Shown here: positions 8,604 to 16,460 of the stretch, in pieces
Layout: every line of letters starts with the position of its first letter
Position numbering within the stretch: position 1 is the stretch's first letter
Source of the DNA: Chloroflexota bacterium
GTDB lineage: Bacteria > Chloroflexota > Dormibacteria > Dormibacterales > Dormibacteraceae
Reading direction: 5' to 3'
Length of the DNA: 64,000 bases
Assembly: GCA_005880915.1 (NCBI GenBank)
Contig: VBIW01000052.1
Span: 17,733 to 81,732 of the forward strand
The notes under the pieces: generated by a model
What the model saw: the letters and a program-made list of their open reading frames with translations, nothing else
Told to the model about the DNA's origin: nothing
Databases searched by the model: none
Translations under genes and position numbers: made by a program

Positions 8604-9116
8604 ATGTCGGACTTGCCGCCGCCGCCACCGCCCAGCGGAAGCAGTGAGCCCCCTCCGCCTCCTCCACCACCGCCGCCGGGCGGAGGCTTCAACCCGCCGC
8701 CACCGCCACCGGGCGGAGGCTATGTCCCGCCGCCGCCACCCGGCGGTGGTTTCTCACCGCCGCCACCGCCTGGAGGTGGCTATGTGCCGCCACCACCGGG
8801 TGGCTACGCGCCGGCTGCCGTGGGATACGCGGGACAGCGGACCGACGGGCTCGCCATCGCGTCGCTGGTCATCGGCATCGTTTCGATCGTCTGCTCGATC
8901 GTGTGCCTCGGTATCGTCCTGGGGCCGACGGCGGCGATCATGGGATTCATCTCCCGGCAGCGAATCTCGACCAGCGGAGGGGCGCTCGGCGGTGGGACCC
9001 TGGCTCTTGTCGGGCTGATCCTCGGCATAGTCGGGTTCGTCGCGGGCGTGGCCGCCTTCTTCCTGTACGTCTACGCGGGCACGCTGAGCAACTCGTTCGC
9101 CTCGCCGTCGCCGTAA
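8604..9116 (+). CDS. proline/glycine-repeat DUF4190-type membrane protein
   Basis: A 170-aa protein. Residues about 4-70 are imperfect repeats of PPPPPPGGG followed by Phe/Tyr and a short linker. Residues about 85-160 contain membrane helices with the DUF4190 pattern (GLAIASLVIGIVSIVCS, then SRQRISTSGGALGGGTLALVG). The repetitive tail is probably a flexible cytoplasmic segment. Same architecture as 7450-7926 and 13606-14037. Function unknown. Confidence 0.78.
   Translation: MSDLPPPPPPSGSSEPPPPPPPPPPGGGFNPPPPPPGGGYVPPPPPGGGFSPPPPPGGGYVPPPPGGYAPAAVGYAGQRTDGLAIASLVIGIVSIVCSIVCLGIVLGPTAAIMGFISRQRISTSGGALGGGTLALVGLILGIVGFVAGVAAFFLYVYAGTLSNSFASPSP
8650..8815 (+). repeat. in-gene CCG/CCA-rich low-complexity repeat
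   Basis: Degenerate tandem units of roughly 36-42 bp, each encoding a run of five or six Pro, then Gly-Gly-Gly and an aromatic residue. Such sequence is prone to slippage and may vary in length between strains. Confidence 0.75.
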
Positions 9117-9140
9117 CCCTAAATTCCCAGACTCCGTTGT

Positions 9141-9146
9141 TAAAAT
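9141..9146 (+). promoter_or_regulatory. TAAAAT -10 box
   Basis: TAAAAT lies 10 bp before ATG 9157 and only 4 bp before GTG 9151. Transcription starting about 7 bp past the box would begin between the two codons, so it favours ATG 9157 as the real start of the wall-ligase gene. Confidence 0.5.
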
Positions 9147-9156
9147 CCCGGTGCTC

Positions 9157-10614
9157 ATGTTTCGGGCCAGGCCAAAGAGGGCCAGGCGATCCCGCTACCG
9201 CGTCTTCTACCGCCTGACCAGGTCGGTCCCTGCGGCGATCGCGGGCGTCCTGCTGCTAGCCGTGATCGTCGGCGCCACACTCACCTACAAGCGCTTCGAC
9301 GATTTCGTCGCGGCTACGACGGGCCATCACATCAACCCGATCGGCGAGGTGGTGCAAGCGGTCGAGCCGGCGCAGGGCACCATCGCTTACAAGCTCAAGC
9401 ACGGCCAGGCGGTCAACATCCTCCTGCTCGGCATGGGCGGTGAGCAGAACGACGCACCCTACCTGACCGACTCGATCATGGCCGTGTCGATCGACCCGAC
9501 GACCAACCGGGTCATGATGGCCTCGATTCCGCGCGACCTCACCGTGCCCATGAACCTGCAGTCCAACTCGCAGCGGATCTGGACGCAGAAGATCAACGCG
9601 GCGTACGAGGTGCCGTACACAAACATCATCTGCTGCGTCGCATCCCAGTACACCGGCGCCAACGGTGGGGGCTACGCCGCGGAACACGAAGTGAGCAAGG
9701 TCACGGGCCTGACTTTCGACCGCTACATCGCAGTCGACTTCACCGCCTTTCGCGACATGGTCAACGCCCTTGGCGGTGTCGACGTATGCCTCGGCACCCC
9801 CCTCGACGATTACGAATACCCCAACTACAACAACGGATTCATCCGTGGCGGCATCCACTTCCGGGCCGGCTGCCAGCATCTCGATGGCGAGCTGGCGCTG
9901 CGGCTGGCGCGCTCACGGCACGCGGTCCAGCCGCAGCAGTCGTCCGACTTCGGTCGGGCGAAGCGGCAGCAGGACATCATGCAGGCGATCAAGAAAAAGG
10001 CGACCACGGTCAACGGCTTTTCGAAGGCTCCGCAACTCCTCGACGCGCTGCAGAAGAACATCCACACCGACATGTCCCTCTCGGACATGAAGGCGATCTA
10101 CGACTGGGGCAAGAACCTGCCCGACAGCTCGATCATCCGGCTCGCGATCACGGCGCCCTCGGGCGCGGCGGATGGCAACCTGCTCGACTACGGGGACTGC
10201 GGCCTCGGTCCAAACACCTCGCAGCTCTGCGCCGACGACCCGACGTTCGGGATGATCCACCGCTATCTCGGTTCGATCTTCATCGACCAGGGGACGCTAG
10301 GGGAGAAAGCGCCGGTCCAGATCGCCAACGGTACGAACAACTTCGCCGGCCTGGATGGCCGCGTCACCACGATGCTCGACCCAACCGGCCTGCAGCTGGC
10401 CGACCCCGTCGGTCACCGGCCGTCGTCGCAGACTCAGATCCTCGACTACTCGGGCGGCAAGTTCCCGCTGACGACGAAGTGGTTGCAGAACTTCTTCGGC
10501 GGCAGCGTCGTGGCTGCCACCCCGAGCAACCCGGCACCGTCGCCAGGCCAGCAGACATACGGGATCGTCGTGGTGCTTGGACACGACTTCGCCCTACGCT
10601 GGTTGGGCGAGTAA
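9157..10614 (+). CDS. LytR-CpsA-Psr family wall-polymer ligase
   Basis: A 485-aa membrane-anchored phosphotransferase of the LCP family, which attaches anionic polymers or glycans from undecaprenyl pyrophosphate to peptidoglycan outside the membrane. It has an N-terminal basic stretch, one membrane helix (about residues 26-48), the LCP core with NILLLGMGG, SIPRDL, a KINAAY segment and ALRLARSRH (Arg/Asp contacts to the lipid pyrophosphate), then a C-terminal LytR_C domain starting PVQIANGTNNFAG. ATG 9157 is chosen over GTG 9151 because of the TAAAAT box. The following meaB frame begins within its last codons. Confidence 0.92.
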   Translation: MFRARPKRARRSRYRVFYRLTRSVPAAIAGVLLLAVIVGATLTYKRFDDFVAATTGHHINPIGEVVQAVEPAQGTIAYKLKHGQAVNILLLGMGGEQNDAPYLTDSIMAVSIDPTTNRVMMASIPRDLTVPMNLQSNSQRIWTQKINAAYEVPYTNIICCVASQYTGANGGGYAAEHEVSKVTGLTFDRYIAVDFTAFRDMVNALGGVDVCLGTPLDDYEYPNYNNGFIRGGIHFRAGCQHLDGELALRLARSRHAVQPQQSSDFGRAKRQQDIMQAIKKKATTVNGFSKAPQLLDALQKNIHTDMSLSDMKAIYDWGKNLPDSSIIRLAITAPSGAADGNLLDYGDCGLGPNTSQLCADDPTFGMIHRYLGSIFIDQGTLGEKAPVQIANGTNNFAGLDGRVTTMLDPTGLQLADPVGHRPSSQTQILDYSGGKFPLTTKWLQNFFGGSVVAATPSNPAPSPGQQTYGIVVVLGHDFALRWLGE

Positions 10615-11554
10615 GGACCTGACCGACCCAGAGCTAGCGAAGAGTTTCCGATCCGGCGACGTGCGCGCCCTGGCCAGGGCGATCAGTCTGGTCGAGCGCC
10701 GCGACCCAACCGTAAGGTCGCTCGAGGAGTCGTTGCGCGATTCCCATCGCGCGCCGGACGTCGTCGGGTTCACCGGAGCGCCGGGCACCGGCAAGTCGAC
10801 ACTGGTGGATGCGATCGTCTCCCTCCTGCGCTCGGAGGAGCAGTCCGTCGCGGTCCTGGCGACCGACCCCAACTCACCTTTCACCGGCGGCGCCATCCTC
10901 GGCGATCGCATCCGGATGCAGCGCCACGCGCTCGATCCGAAGGTGTTCATCCGAAGCATGGGCGCGCGCGGCCACCTCGGCGGCCTGTCGCTGGCAACCC
11001 GGGAGGCGATCCGTCTGCTCGGCGCCTTCGGGTTCGACCAGGTGATACTGGAAACCGTTGGCGTCGGTCAGTCCGAGCTCGAGGTAGCTGCGGTGGCCGA
11101 CACCACGGTCGTCGTGCTGACTCCGAACCTCGGCGACAGCGTGCAGATGATCAAGGCCGGAATCCTAGAGATCGCCGATGTCTTCGCCGTCAACAAGGCG
11201 GACATCGACGGCCACGGCCGCGTCGTGGCCGAGCTGCGGACGATGCTCAACATGGGCCCCAAGGCTGACTGGAAGCCGCCCATCGTCCCCACGGTCGCAA
11301 CCCGCCGCGAGGGCGTCGAGAAGCTGTGGGAGGCGGTTCTTGCACATCGTCGCCACCTCGAGGCAAGCGGGCGAGCGGCGGAGCTGGCCCGGAGGCGGCT
11401 TAGGGACGAAACGGCGGAGGTGGCGGCCGAGCTGGCTCGGGAGCGGGCCCGCCGGGCTCTGGAAGAGGACCAGGGCCTCGCCGAACGTTTGGTGAAGGAC
11501 GGCACGCCATATCGAACCGCGGAGGAGATCCTGCGCACGCGAACCGATAATTGA
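10577..11554 (+). CDS. meaB: MeaB/ArgK-type G3E GTPase, mutase chaperone
   Basis: GTPase that gates cofactor delivery to, and protects, B12-dependent acyl-CoA mutases. P-loop GAPGTGKST, the switch region ETVGVGQSE and base-recognition motif NKAD are all present, with the C-terminal dimerisation arm. The gene directly precedes the mutase large subunit with a 4-bp TTGA overlap, which supports a dedicated chaperone role. The start is uncertain: TTG 10577 overlaps the LCP gene by 38 bp, while conserved sequence begins near [14 protein letters not shown], where the only nearby initiator is CTG 10619. Confidence 0.93.
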   Translation: MDTTSPYAGWASKDLTDPELAKSFRSGDVRALARAISLVERRDPTVRSLEESLRDSHRAPDVVGFTGAPGTGKSTLVDAIVSLLRSEEQSVAVLATDPNSPFTGGAILGDRIRMQRHALDPKVFIRSMGARGHLGGLSLATREAIRLLGAFGFDQVILETVGVGQSELEVAAVADTTVVVLTPNLGDSVQMIKAGILEIADVFAVNKADIDGHGRVVAELRTMLNMGPKADWKPPIVPTVATRREGVEKLWEAVLAHRRHLEASGRAAELARRRLRDETAEVAAELARERARRALEEDQGLAERLVKDGTPYRTAEEILRTRTDN

Positions 11555-13203
11555 GTGAATTGAAAGTCAGGGCACGCGACTCAAAACAGGCGTGGCGGGA
11601 GGAGTTCGAGTCGAGCGCTGTCCGAGAGGACGGCATCGAGACCTCGACCATCTCGGGCGTCCCTCTTCAGCCGCTCTACACCTCGGAAGACCGGCCGAAG
11701 GCCGCCGAGGAGTTCCCTGGCCAGTTCCCGTACACGCGCGGCATCCATCCGAGCGGCTATCGCGGCCGCCTGTGGACGATGCGCCAGTTCAGCGGTTTCG
11801 CGACCGCCGAGGAGACCAACCGGCGCTACAAGTACCTCCTGGCCAATGGGCAGACCGGGCTCTCGGTCGCCTTCGACATGCCGACGCTGATGGGCCAGGA
11901 CTCCGACGCTCCCACGAGTCGTGGCGAGGTCGGGCACTGCGGGGTTGCCATCGACTCGCTGGCCGACATGGAGACACTTTTCGACGGCATTCCCCTGGGC
12001 GAGATCACCACGTCGATGACGATCAACTCGCCGGCCGCGATCCTGCTGTGCATGTACATCGCGGTAGCCGAGAAGCAGGGCGTGCCCGCGTCAAAGCTTG
12101 GCGGGACGCTGCAGAACGACATCCTCAAAGAGTTCATCGCGCAGAAGGAGTTCATCTTTCCACCGGCGCCTTCGATGCGGCTCGTCGTCGATTCAATCGA
12201 GTACTGCGCGCGAGAGGTGCCGAAGTGGAACACGATCTCGATCTCCGGCTACCACATCCGGGAGGCGGGCTCGACGGCCGCGCAGGAGCTGGCGTTCACG
12301 CTGGCGGATGGAATGGCCTACGTCGACGCATGCCTCGAGCGGGGCATGCACATCGACGACTTCGCGTCGCGACTGTCGTTCTTCTTCGACGCGCACATCG
12401 ACTTCTTCGAGGAAATCGCCAAGTTTCGCGCCGCGCGCCGGATATGGGCGCGGTGGATGCGAGAGCGCTACGGCGCGCAGCAGGAAAGATCCTGGAAGCT
12501 GCGGTTCCACACTCAGACCGCGGGCGTCTCGTTGACTGCCCAGCAGCCCGAGCTCAACATCGCGCGGACCGCGATCGAGGCGCTGGCTGCGGTGCTCGGC
12601 GGCACGCAGTCGCTGCACACGAATGCGATGGACGAGGTCCTGGCGCTGCCCACCGACAAGGCAGCGCGCCTCGCGTTGCGCACGCAGCAGCTCCTGGCTT
12701 ACGAGACGGGCGTCGCCAACACGATCGATCCGCTGGGCGGCAGCTACTTCATCGAGGCCCTGACCGACGAGATGGAGCGGCAGGCCGAGGCGTACTTCAA
12801 GCGCATCGATGAGATCGGCGGCGTGATCCCGGCAATCGAAGCGGGATTTTTCCAGAAGGAGATCGCGGACGCGGCCTTCCGCTACCAGCAGGAGCTGGAG
12901 CAAAAGCGGCGCCTCGTGGTCGGCGTCAACGAGTTCACCGTCGACGACGAGCCGCCGATCGACATCCTGCGCATCGACCCGGCGCTGGAAAGCCAGCAAG
13001 CGGCGCGACTGCGAAACGTGCGCGCCAAGCGTGACCAGGCGAGATGCACCAACGCCCTCAACAGTTTGCGCAAGGCCGCCGCGGGCACGGACAACCTGAT
13101 GCCCTACATTCTTGACGCGGTTCGCGCGTACGCGACTGAGGGCGAGATCATGCACGCGATGATCGAGGTGTTCGGCACCTACACCGAAACGGCGGTGGTG
13201 TGA
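11551..13203 (+). CDS. icmA: B12-dependent acyl-CoA mutase large subunit, isobutyryl-CoA mutase type
   Basis: Large subunit (550 aa) of a coenzyme-B12 acyl-CoA mutase: a TIM barrel that binds acyl-CoA, with the B12 domain on the next gene. The specificity positions read Phe80 (WTMRQF) and Gln198 (LKEFIAQKE). In characterised enzymes Phe80/Gln198 belongs to isobutyryl-CoA mutase, whereas methylmalonyl-CoA mutase has Tyr and Arg there and 2-hydroxyisobutyryl-CoA mutase has Ile and Gln. Length and residue numbering match the Streptomyces IcmA pattern. The likely reaction is isobutyryl-CoA to n-butyryl-CoA, feeding the dehydrogenases upstream. Automatic annotation would probably say methylmalonyl-CoA mutase. 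The TTG start overlaps the meaB stop. Confidence 0.88.
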   Translation: MSELKVRARDSKQAWREEFESSAVREDGIETSTISGVPLQPLYTSEDRPKAAEEFPGQFPYTRGIHPSGYRGRLWTMRQFSGFATAEETNRRYKYLLANGQTGLSVAFDMPTLMGQDSDAPTSRGEVGHCGVAIDSLADMETLFDGIPLGEITTSMTINSPAAILLCMYIAVAEKQGVPASKLGGTLQNDILKEFIAQKEFIFPPAPSMRLVVDSIEYCAREVPKWNTISISGYHIREAGSTAAQELAFTLADGMAYVDACLERGMHIDDFASRLSFFFDAHIDFFEEIAKFRAARRIWARWMRERYGAQQERSWKLRFHTQTAGVSLTAQQPELNIARTAIEALAAVLGGTQSLHTNAMDEVLALPTDKAARLALRTQQLLAYETGVANTIDPLGGSYFIEALTDEMERQAEAYFKRIDEIGGVIPAIEAGFFQKEIADAAFRYQQELEQKRRLVVGVNEFTVDDEPPIDILRIDPALESQQAARLRNVRAKRDQARCTNALNSLRKAAAGTDNLMPYILDAVRAYATEGEIMHAMIEVFGTYTETAVV

Positions 13204-13613
13204 TGCCGACGGCTGTGAGGCCTGTCCGCATCGTCGTCGCCAAGGTTGGTCTCGATGGACACGATCGCGGTGTCAAGGTCGTCGCGCGTGCGCTGCGCGA
13301 CGCGGGTTACGAGGTGATCTACACCGGCCTCCGCCAGACGCCTGAGATGGTGGTCGACGCGGCGCTGCAGGAAGACGCGCAGGTGATCGGGCTCTCGATT
13401 CATTCGGGGGCGCACATGACGCTCTTTCCCGCGGTCGTGGAAGAGTTGAAGCGGCGGAAGGCGACCGACATCGTCGTCTTCGGCGGCGGCATCATCCCTG
13501 ACGACGACATCGCGGCGCTGAAGAAGCGTGGGGTGGAGGCGATCTTCACACCCGGCACGCCGCTCCAGGAAATCGTCGACTGGCTGCGCAAACGGTTTCC
13601 ATCGGATGAGTGA
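13203..13613 (+). CDS. icmB: B12-binding small subunit of acyl-CoA mutase
   Basis: A 136-aa cobalamin-binding Rossmann-like domain. It contains the base-off/His-on motif [10 protein letters not shown] (Asp-X-His-X-X-Gly, where His replaces the lower axial ligand of B12), then the SIHSGAHM loop and [12 protein letters not shown] 13203 overlaps the large-subunit stop (TGATG), and a GTG lies one codon upstream. Partner of the large subunit encoded immediately before it. Confidence 0.93.
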   Translation: MPTAVRPVRIVVAKVGLDGHDRGVKVVARALRDAGYEVIYTGLRQTPEMVVDAALQEDAQVIGLSIHSGAHMTLFPAVVEELKRRKATDIVVFGGGIIPDDDIAALKKRGVEAIFTPGTPLQEIVDWLRKRFPSDE

Positions 13614-14037
13614 GCCGCCGGGCGGGAACCTTCCGCCGCCTGGCAGCCCTCCGCCCCCGCCACAGCAGTACCAGCCGGTTTACGGCCAGCCGTCGCCCTT
13701 CGGGTCGCCATACGGAGGTATCCCGGACGCGTCGGGCGCAAGGCCCGCGATGGTGCTCGGCATCATCTCCATCTGTGCGCTGCCGTTGGCGTGCTGCTGC
13801 GGACTCGGCGAGGTGATCGTGATCCCGCTCGGCATCGTGGCGGTGGTCCTCGGCTTCATGGCCAGGAACCGGGTGGCGGCCAGCCAGGGCACGCTGGGGG
13901 GTGGCAGCAAAGCGCTGGCCGGAATCGTCACCGGCGCGACAGCAGCCGCGATCGGAATCATGCTGGTCATCGCGATATTCGTGTTTGGCTTCGTCTCGCC
14001 GAGCATCCTGAACGCGATCCCGACCCCCTCGGGGTAA
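13606..14037 (+). CDS. proline-rich DUF4190-type membrane protein
   Basis: A 143-aa protein with a Pro/Gln-rich tail (residues 5-40) and two to three membrane helices in the DUF4190 arrangement ([20 protein letters not shown], basic loop [17 protein letters not shown], final helix). ATG 13606 overlaps the stop of the mutase small subunit by 8 bp. A longer open frame runs upstream to 13528, but it lies inside that subunit and has no family sequence. Third member of this local paralogous set. Confidence 0.78.
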   Translation: MSEPPGGNLPPPGSPPPPPQQYQPVYGQPSPFGSPYGGIPDASGARPAMVLGIISICALPLACCCGLGEVIVIPLGIVAVVLGFMARNRVAASQGTLGGGSKALAGIVTGATAAAIGIMLVIAIFVFGFVSPSILNAIPTPSG

Positions 14038-14041
14038 TTTC

Positions 14042-14106
14042 GCGCGTTAGGCGCCTAACGCGCCTCTGGACTCGGGGCGAGCCGCGCGTTTGGCGCCTAA
14101 CGCGGG
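14042..14106. repeat. tandem palindromes between convergent genes
   Basis: A perfect 22-bp palindrome (14042-14063, centre GGCGCC, arms GCGCGTTA) is followed 19 bp later by an imperfect copy (14083-14106, same centre, two mismatches). They fill the 82-bp gap between convergent genes. They could act as a bidirectional terminator or transcript-end stabiliser, but no T-tract follows either palindrome. Confidence 0.75.
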
Positions 14107-14119
14107 GATCAGCCGCTGG

Positions 14120-14584
14120 TTACCCCGCCGTGACGATCGTTCCTGCGACCTTGTCGTGCAGGGCCTGGCGCTGCGGGTCCCAGAACATCCACAGCCAGCC
14201 GATCGCCCCCAGGCAGCAGAATGCAACCTCGAGCCACCAGACAAGGCCGCGCAGCACGGCCATCCCGACGCTTGGCCGATGGCCAGTGAGGTGGTCGCGG
14301 ACGTGGAAGTTGAAAACCATCATGCCGATCGTCTGGCCGCGCGAGCTCCACATATAGCCGAAGTAGGCGAGCGCGACCGCCAGGTCGATCGCGCCGGCAG
14401 CAAGGTGGCCGCCTCGTGTAACTCCCTCCACCAGGCCGCCCAGGATGGCGAGGAGGACCAGGTCGATCAGCCCGCCGACCAGCCGCAAGCCGGGCTCGGC
14501 GAGATGTCCCCGCATTGCCATCGGACCGTCTCCCGGCGGCAGCTGCGGACTGCTCTGAGACGGCGGAGGAGGTGGGTTTTGCAA
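14120..14584 (-). CDS. RDD family membrane protein
   Basis: A 154-aa protein. A short Pro-rich N-terminal segment (NPPPPPSQSSPQLPPG) is followed by an RDD domain: GLRLVGGLIDLVLL, then WSSRGQTIGMMVF and a last helix pair with WDPQRQALHDKVAGTIV. In this copy the first Arg-Asp-Asp is Arg...Asp spread over the first helix. RDD proteins are small polytopic membrane proteins, some linked to ion exchange. TTG 14584 is chosen because a minus-strand TATGAT box ends 9 bp upstream; an earlier ATG at 14629 would overlap the divergent rplY start. Confidence 0.8.
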   Translation of the reverse strand: MQNPPPPPSQSSPQLPPGDGPMAMRGHLAEPGLRLVGGLIDLVLLAILGGLVEGVTRGGHLAAGAIDLAVALAYFGYMWSSRGQTIGMMVFNFHVRDHLTGHRPSVGMAVLRGLVWWLEVAFCCLGAIGWLWMFWDPQRQALHDKVAGTIVTAG

Positions 14585-14593
14585 GCTTCGGGT

Positions 14594-14599
14594 ATCATA
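14594..14599 (-). promoter_or_regulatory. TATGAT -10 box, leaderless type
   Basis: On the minus strand TATGAT is followed by 9 bp and then TTG 14584 of the RDD gene. It sits in the gap between two divergent genes and decides the RDD start. Confidence 0.5.
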
Positions 14600-14627
14600 T
14601 TTGGGCTCTCCAACCAGAGGCGCCACC

Positions 14628-15287
14628 ATGCAGTTGAAAGGACTTCCCAGGCAACCGGTCGGCAAGCGCTCGCGCCGCCTGCTGCGCGAGGGCAAGCTGC
14701 CCGCCATCGTCTACGGGCACAACACCGAGGCGACGCCGATCACGCTCGACCGGCTCGAGTTCCAGAAGGTCTTCCTCAAGTCGGGGCGAACGCAGCTGGT
14801 CGACCTCGCGATCGACGGCCGGACGGAAAAGGTGCTGGTTCGCGAGATCCAGACCCACCCGCGGCGGCTCGGCCCCATCCACGTCGACTTCTACCAGGTG
14901 AACCTGCAGGAGAAGATCGAGGTCGAGGTCCCGGTCCACCTCGTCGGTGAATCCGCGCCGGTGAAGCAGGGCGATGGTGATGTCCTGCAGCCGATGCACT
15001 CGGTCCGCGTCGAGTGCCTGCCCTCGGACATCCCGGAAGCGTTCGAGGTCGACATCACGCCGCTGACGGAGATCGAAGCCGAGCTTCGCGTCTCTGACCT
15101 GAAGGTGCCCACCGGGGTGACTGTCCTGGACGACCCGGAGGAGCTGATCGTCAAGATCGTCCACAAGCGCGAGCTCAAGGTCGAAGAGGAAGTTCCGGCT
15201 GCGGAGGCCGTGGTTCCCGCCGAGGGCGAAGGTGGCGCCGAGGGCGAGGCCGCTGCCGGCGAGGAAGCAGCCGAGACCGAGGAATGA
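14628..15287 (+). CDS. rplY: 50S ribosomal protein bL25 (Ctc-type, with acidic tail)
   Basis: A 219-aa bL25 of the long TL5/Ctc type, which binds 5S rRNA in the large subunit. The N-terminal beta-barrel reads LPRQPVGKRSRRLLREGKLP with AIVYGHNTEATPI, followed by the second Ctc domain. Residues from about 190 form an acidic Glu/Ala-rich tail (EGEGGAEGEAAAGEEAAE), a common disordered extension. ATG 14628 fits the family N-terminus. The next gene overlaps by 4 bp. Confidence 0.95.
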   Translation: MQLKGLPRQPVGKRSRRLLREGKLPAIVYGHNTEATPITLDRLEFQKVFLKSGRTQLVDLAIDGRTEKVLVREIQTHPRRLGPIHVDFYQVNLQEKIEVEVPVHLVGESAPVKQGDGDVLQPMHSVRVECLPSDIPEAFEVDITPLTEIEAELRVSDLKVPTGVTVLDDPEELIVKIVHKRELKVEEEVPAAEAVVPAEGEGGAEGEAAAGEEAAETEE

Positions 15288-15853
15288 TCCTGGCCGCCCG
15301 AGCGGGCGGCTACGACTTCGGCTACGACATCACCCACGGTGGGCCCGTGCGCGACCTGCTGTTCATCCTGGCCGGCCTCGTCGTCCTGGTGCTTTTTATC
15401 GTGGCCGCACGTTTCATCGCGCACTTCACAGGAGAGCAGCTCCGGAAGCGGCAGGTCCGCTCCGACGTGGTCGTCCTCGGCCGCCGCGCAGCCACGGCGC
15501 TCGTCATCCTGCTCGGGCTTTTCGCGGCGCTCGGACTCGCCGTGCAGAGCGCCAACATCACCCTCTTCGGTCTGCTGCTGGCCACGATCATCGCCGCGCT
15601 TGGGGTCCAGGACCTGCTCAAGGACTACGTATCTGGCTACTACGTCTTGCTCGAACACCATGTTCGTGTTGGCGACCGCATCAGCTTCGATTCGAACACC
15701 GGAGTCGTCACCGAGATCCGTTTGCGGGTGACCCTTTTGAAGAGCGACGAAGGCGACGTGGTGGTGGTACCGAACTCAGAGCTGTTCACCAAACCTCTGA
15801 GGATTCACGGCGTGACGCCGGAGCAAGAGGCTAAGAAAGCGCCCCCAGCGTAA
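15284..15853 (+). CDS. small-conductance mechanosensitive channel domain protein (MscS family)
   Basis: A 189-aa MscS-type channel that would open under membrane tension to release solutes. Two N-terminal helices are followed by the pore helix region (LFGLLLATIIAALGVQDLLK), then the conserved beta domain: YVLLEHHVRVGDRI, GVVTEIRLRVTLLK and VVVPNSELF. It is shorter than E. coli MscS (286 aa) because the C-terminal vestibule domain is reduced. ATG overlaps the rplY stop; its 3' end overlaps the convergent gene by 23 bp. Confidence 0.9.
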   Translation: MILAARAGGYDFGYDITHGGPVRDLLFILAGLVVLVLFIVAARFIAHFTGEQLRKRQVRSDVVVLGRRAATALVILLGLFAALGLAVQSANITLFGLLLATIIAALGVQDLLKDYVSGYYVLLEHHVRVGDRISFDSNTGVVTEIRLRVTLLKSDEGDVVVVPNSELFTKPLRIHGVTPEQEAKKAPPA

Positions 15854-16451
15854 TTCGCCACAAGGCATCGAGCTTTTTGCCGTCGAGCTCGCACTCCTCA
15901 GCGATCAGCTCGCGCAGCATCTGCGACGCGAGGTCGATGTGGATGCCGCCGGCGATCTGAGTCGCGAGGGATCGCAGATGGAAGGTGTGGTCCGGCTTCT
16001 CCGTCGAATCGTCGAGGTGAACCTTCACCTCGTCGAGCTGTACGAAGTCTGACCACCGTCTCACCTCCGCCGCGCCGGTCTCCGGCGCATCCGACAGGTG
16101 AAGGCAGTTGAGGCCGCCGAAGATCCCGTAGCGCTCGCGGAGCGACCCGGGCCGCGACTTCGCGATCTGCGTTTCGCCGAGGTCGTGGCGCATCTGCCGC
16201 AGTGCCTCGGTGGACGCGGTGATCCGGCCGACCACCACTGGAAGCGCAGACATGAAATCGACGAGCCACGGAAAGAATGGGCGTCCCTGCAGAAAGTCGT
16301 AGTGGTTCTCGATTAGCTCGGGCGGAGGCTGAAACCACTCCAGTGACTCGATCTTCCAGTCGCGCTCGGAAGATAGCCAGCCCCAGATCCCCGCGCGCGC
16401 GGCGAGTCGATAAGCGGAATCGGGTTTGAAGATCAAGAGCGCGTCAGTCAA
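15831..16451 (-). CDS. nucleoside diphosphate kinase-like protein with C-terminal extension
   Basis: A 206-aa protein whose first 135 or so residues follow the NDK fold: DALLIFKPDSAYR at the N-terminus (canonical IIKPDAV), HYDFLQGRPFFPWLVDFMS (matching HY..H.GRPFF..LV.FM), ASTEALRQMRHDLGET, RPGSLRERYGIF, and NCLHLSDAPETGAAEV, which keeps the catalytic His and the following Ser-Asp-X-Pro-Glu. Residues about 137-206 form an extra domain absent from normal NDKs (about 140 aa). Several canonical positions differ, so activity is uncertain. It may be a divergent NDK or a regulatory NDK-fold protein. Confidence 0.75.
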   Translation of the reverse strand: MTDALLIFKPDSAYRLAARAGIWGWLSSERDWKIESLEWFQPPPELIENHYDFLQGRPFFPWLVDFMSALPVVVGRITASTEALRQMRHDLGETQIAKSRPGSLRERYGIFGGLNCLHLSDAPETGAAEVRRWSDFVQLDEVKVHLDDSTEKPDHTFHLRSLATQIAGGIHIDLASQMLRELIAEECELDGKKLDALWRITLGALS

Positions 16452-16460
16452 GTACGACGT

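Noticed and set aside
13200..14110. Rho-independent terminator at the tandem palindromes
   Set aside because: The stems are strong but no T-run follows on either strand, so they are listed as repeats only.
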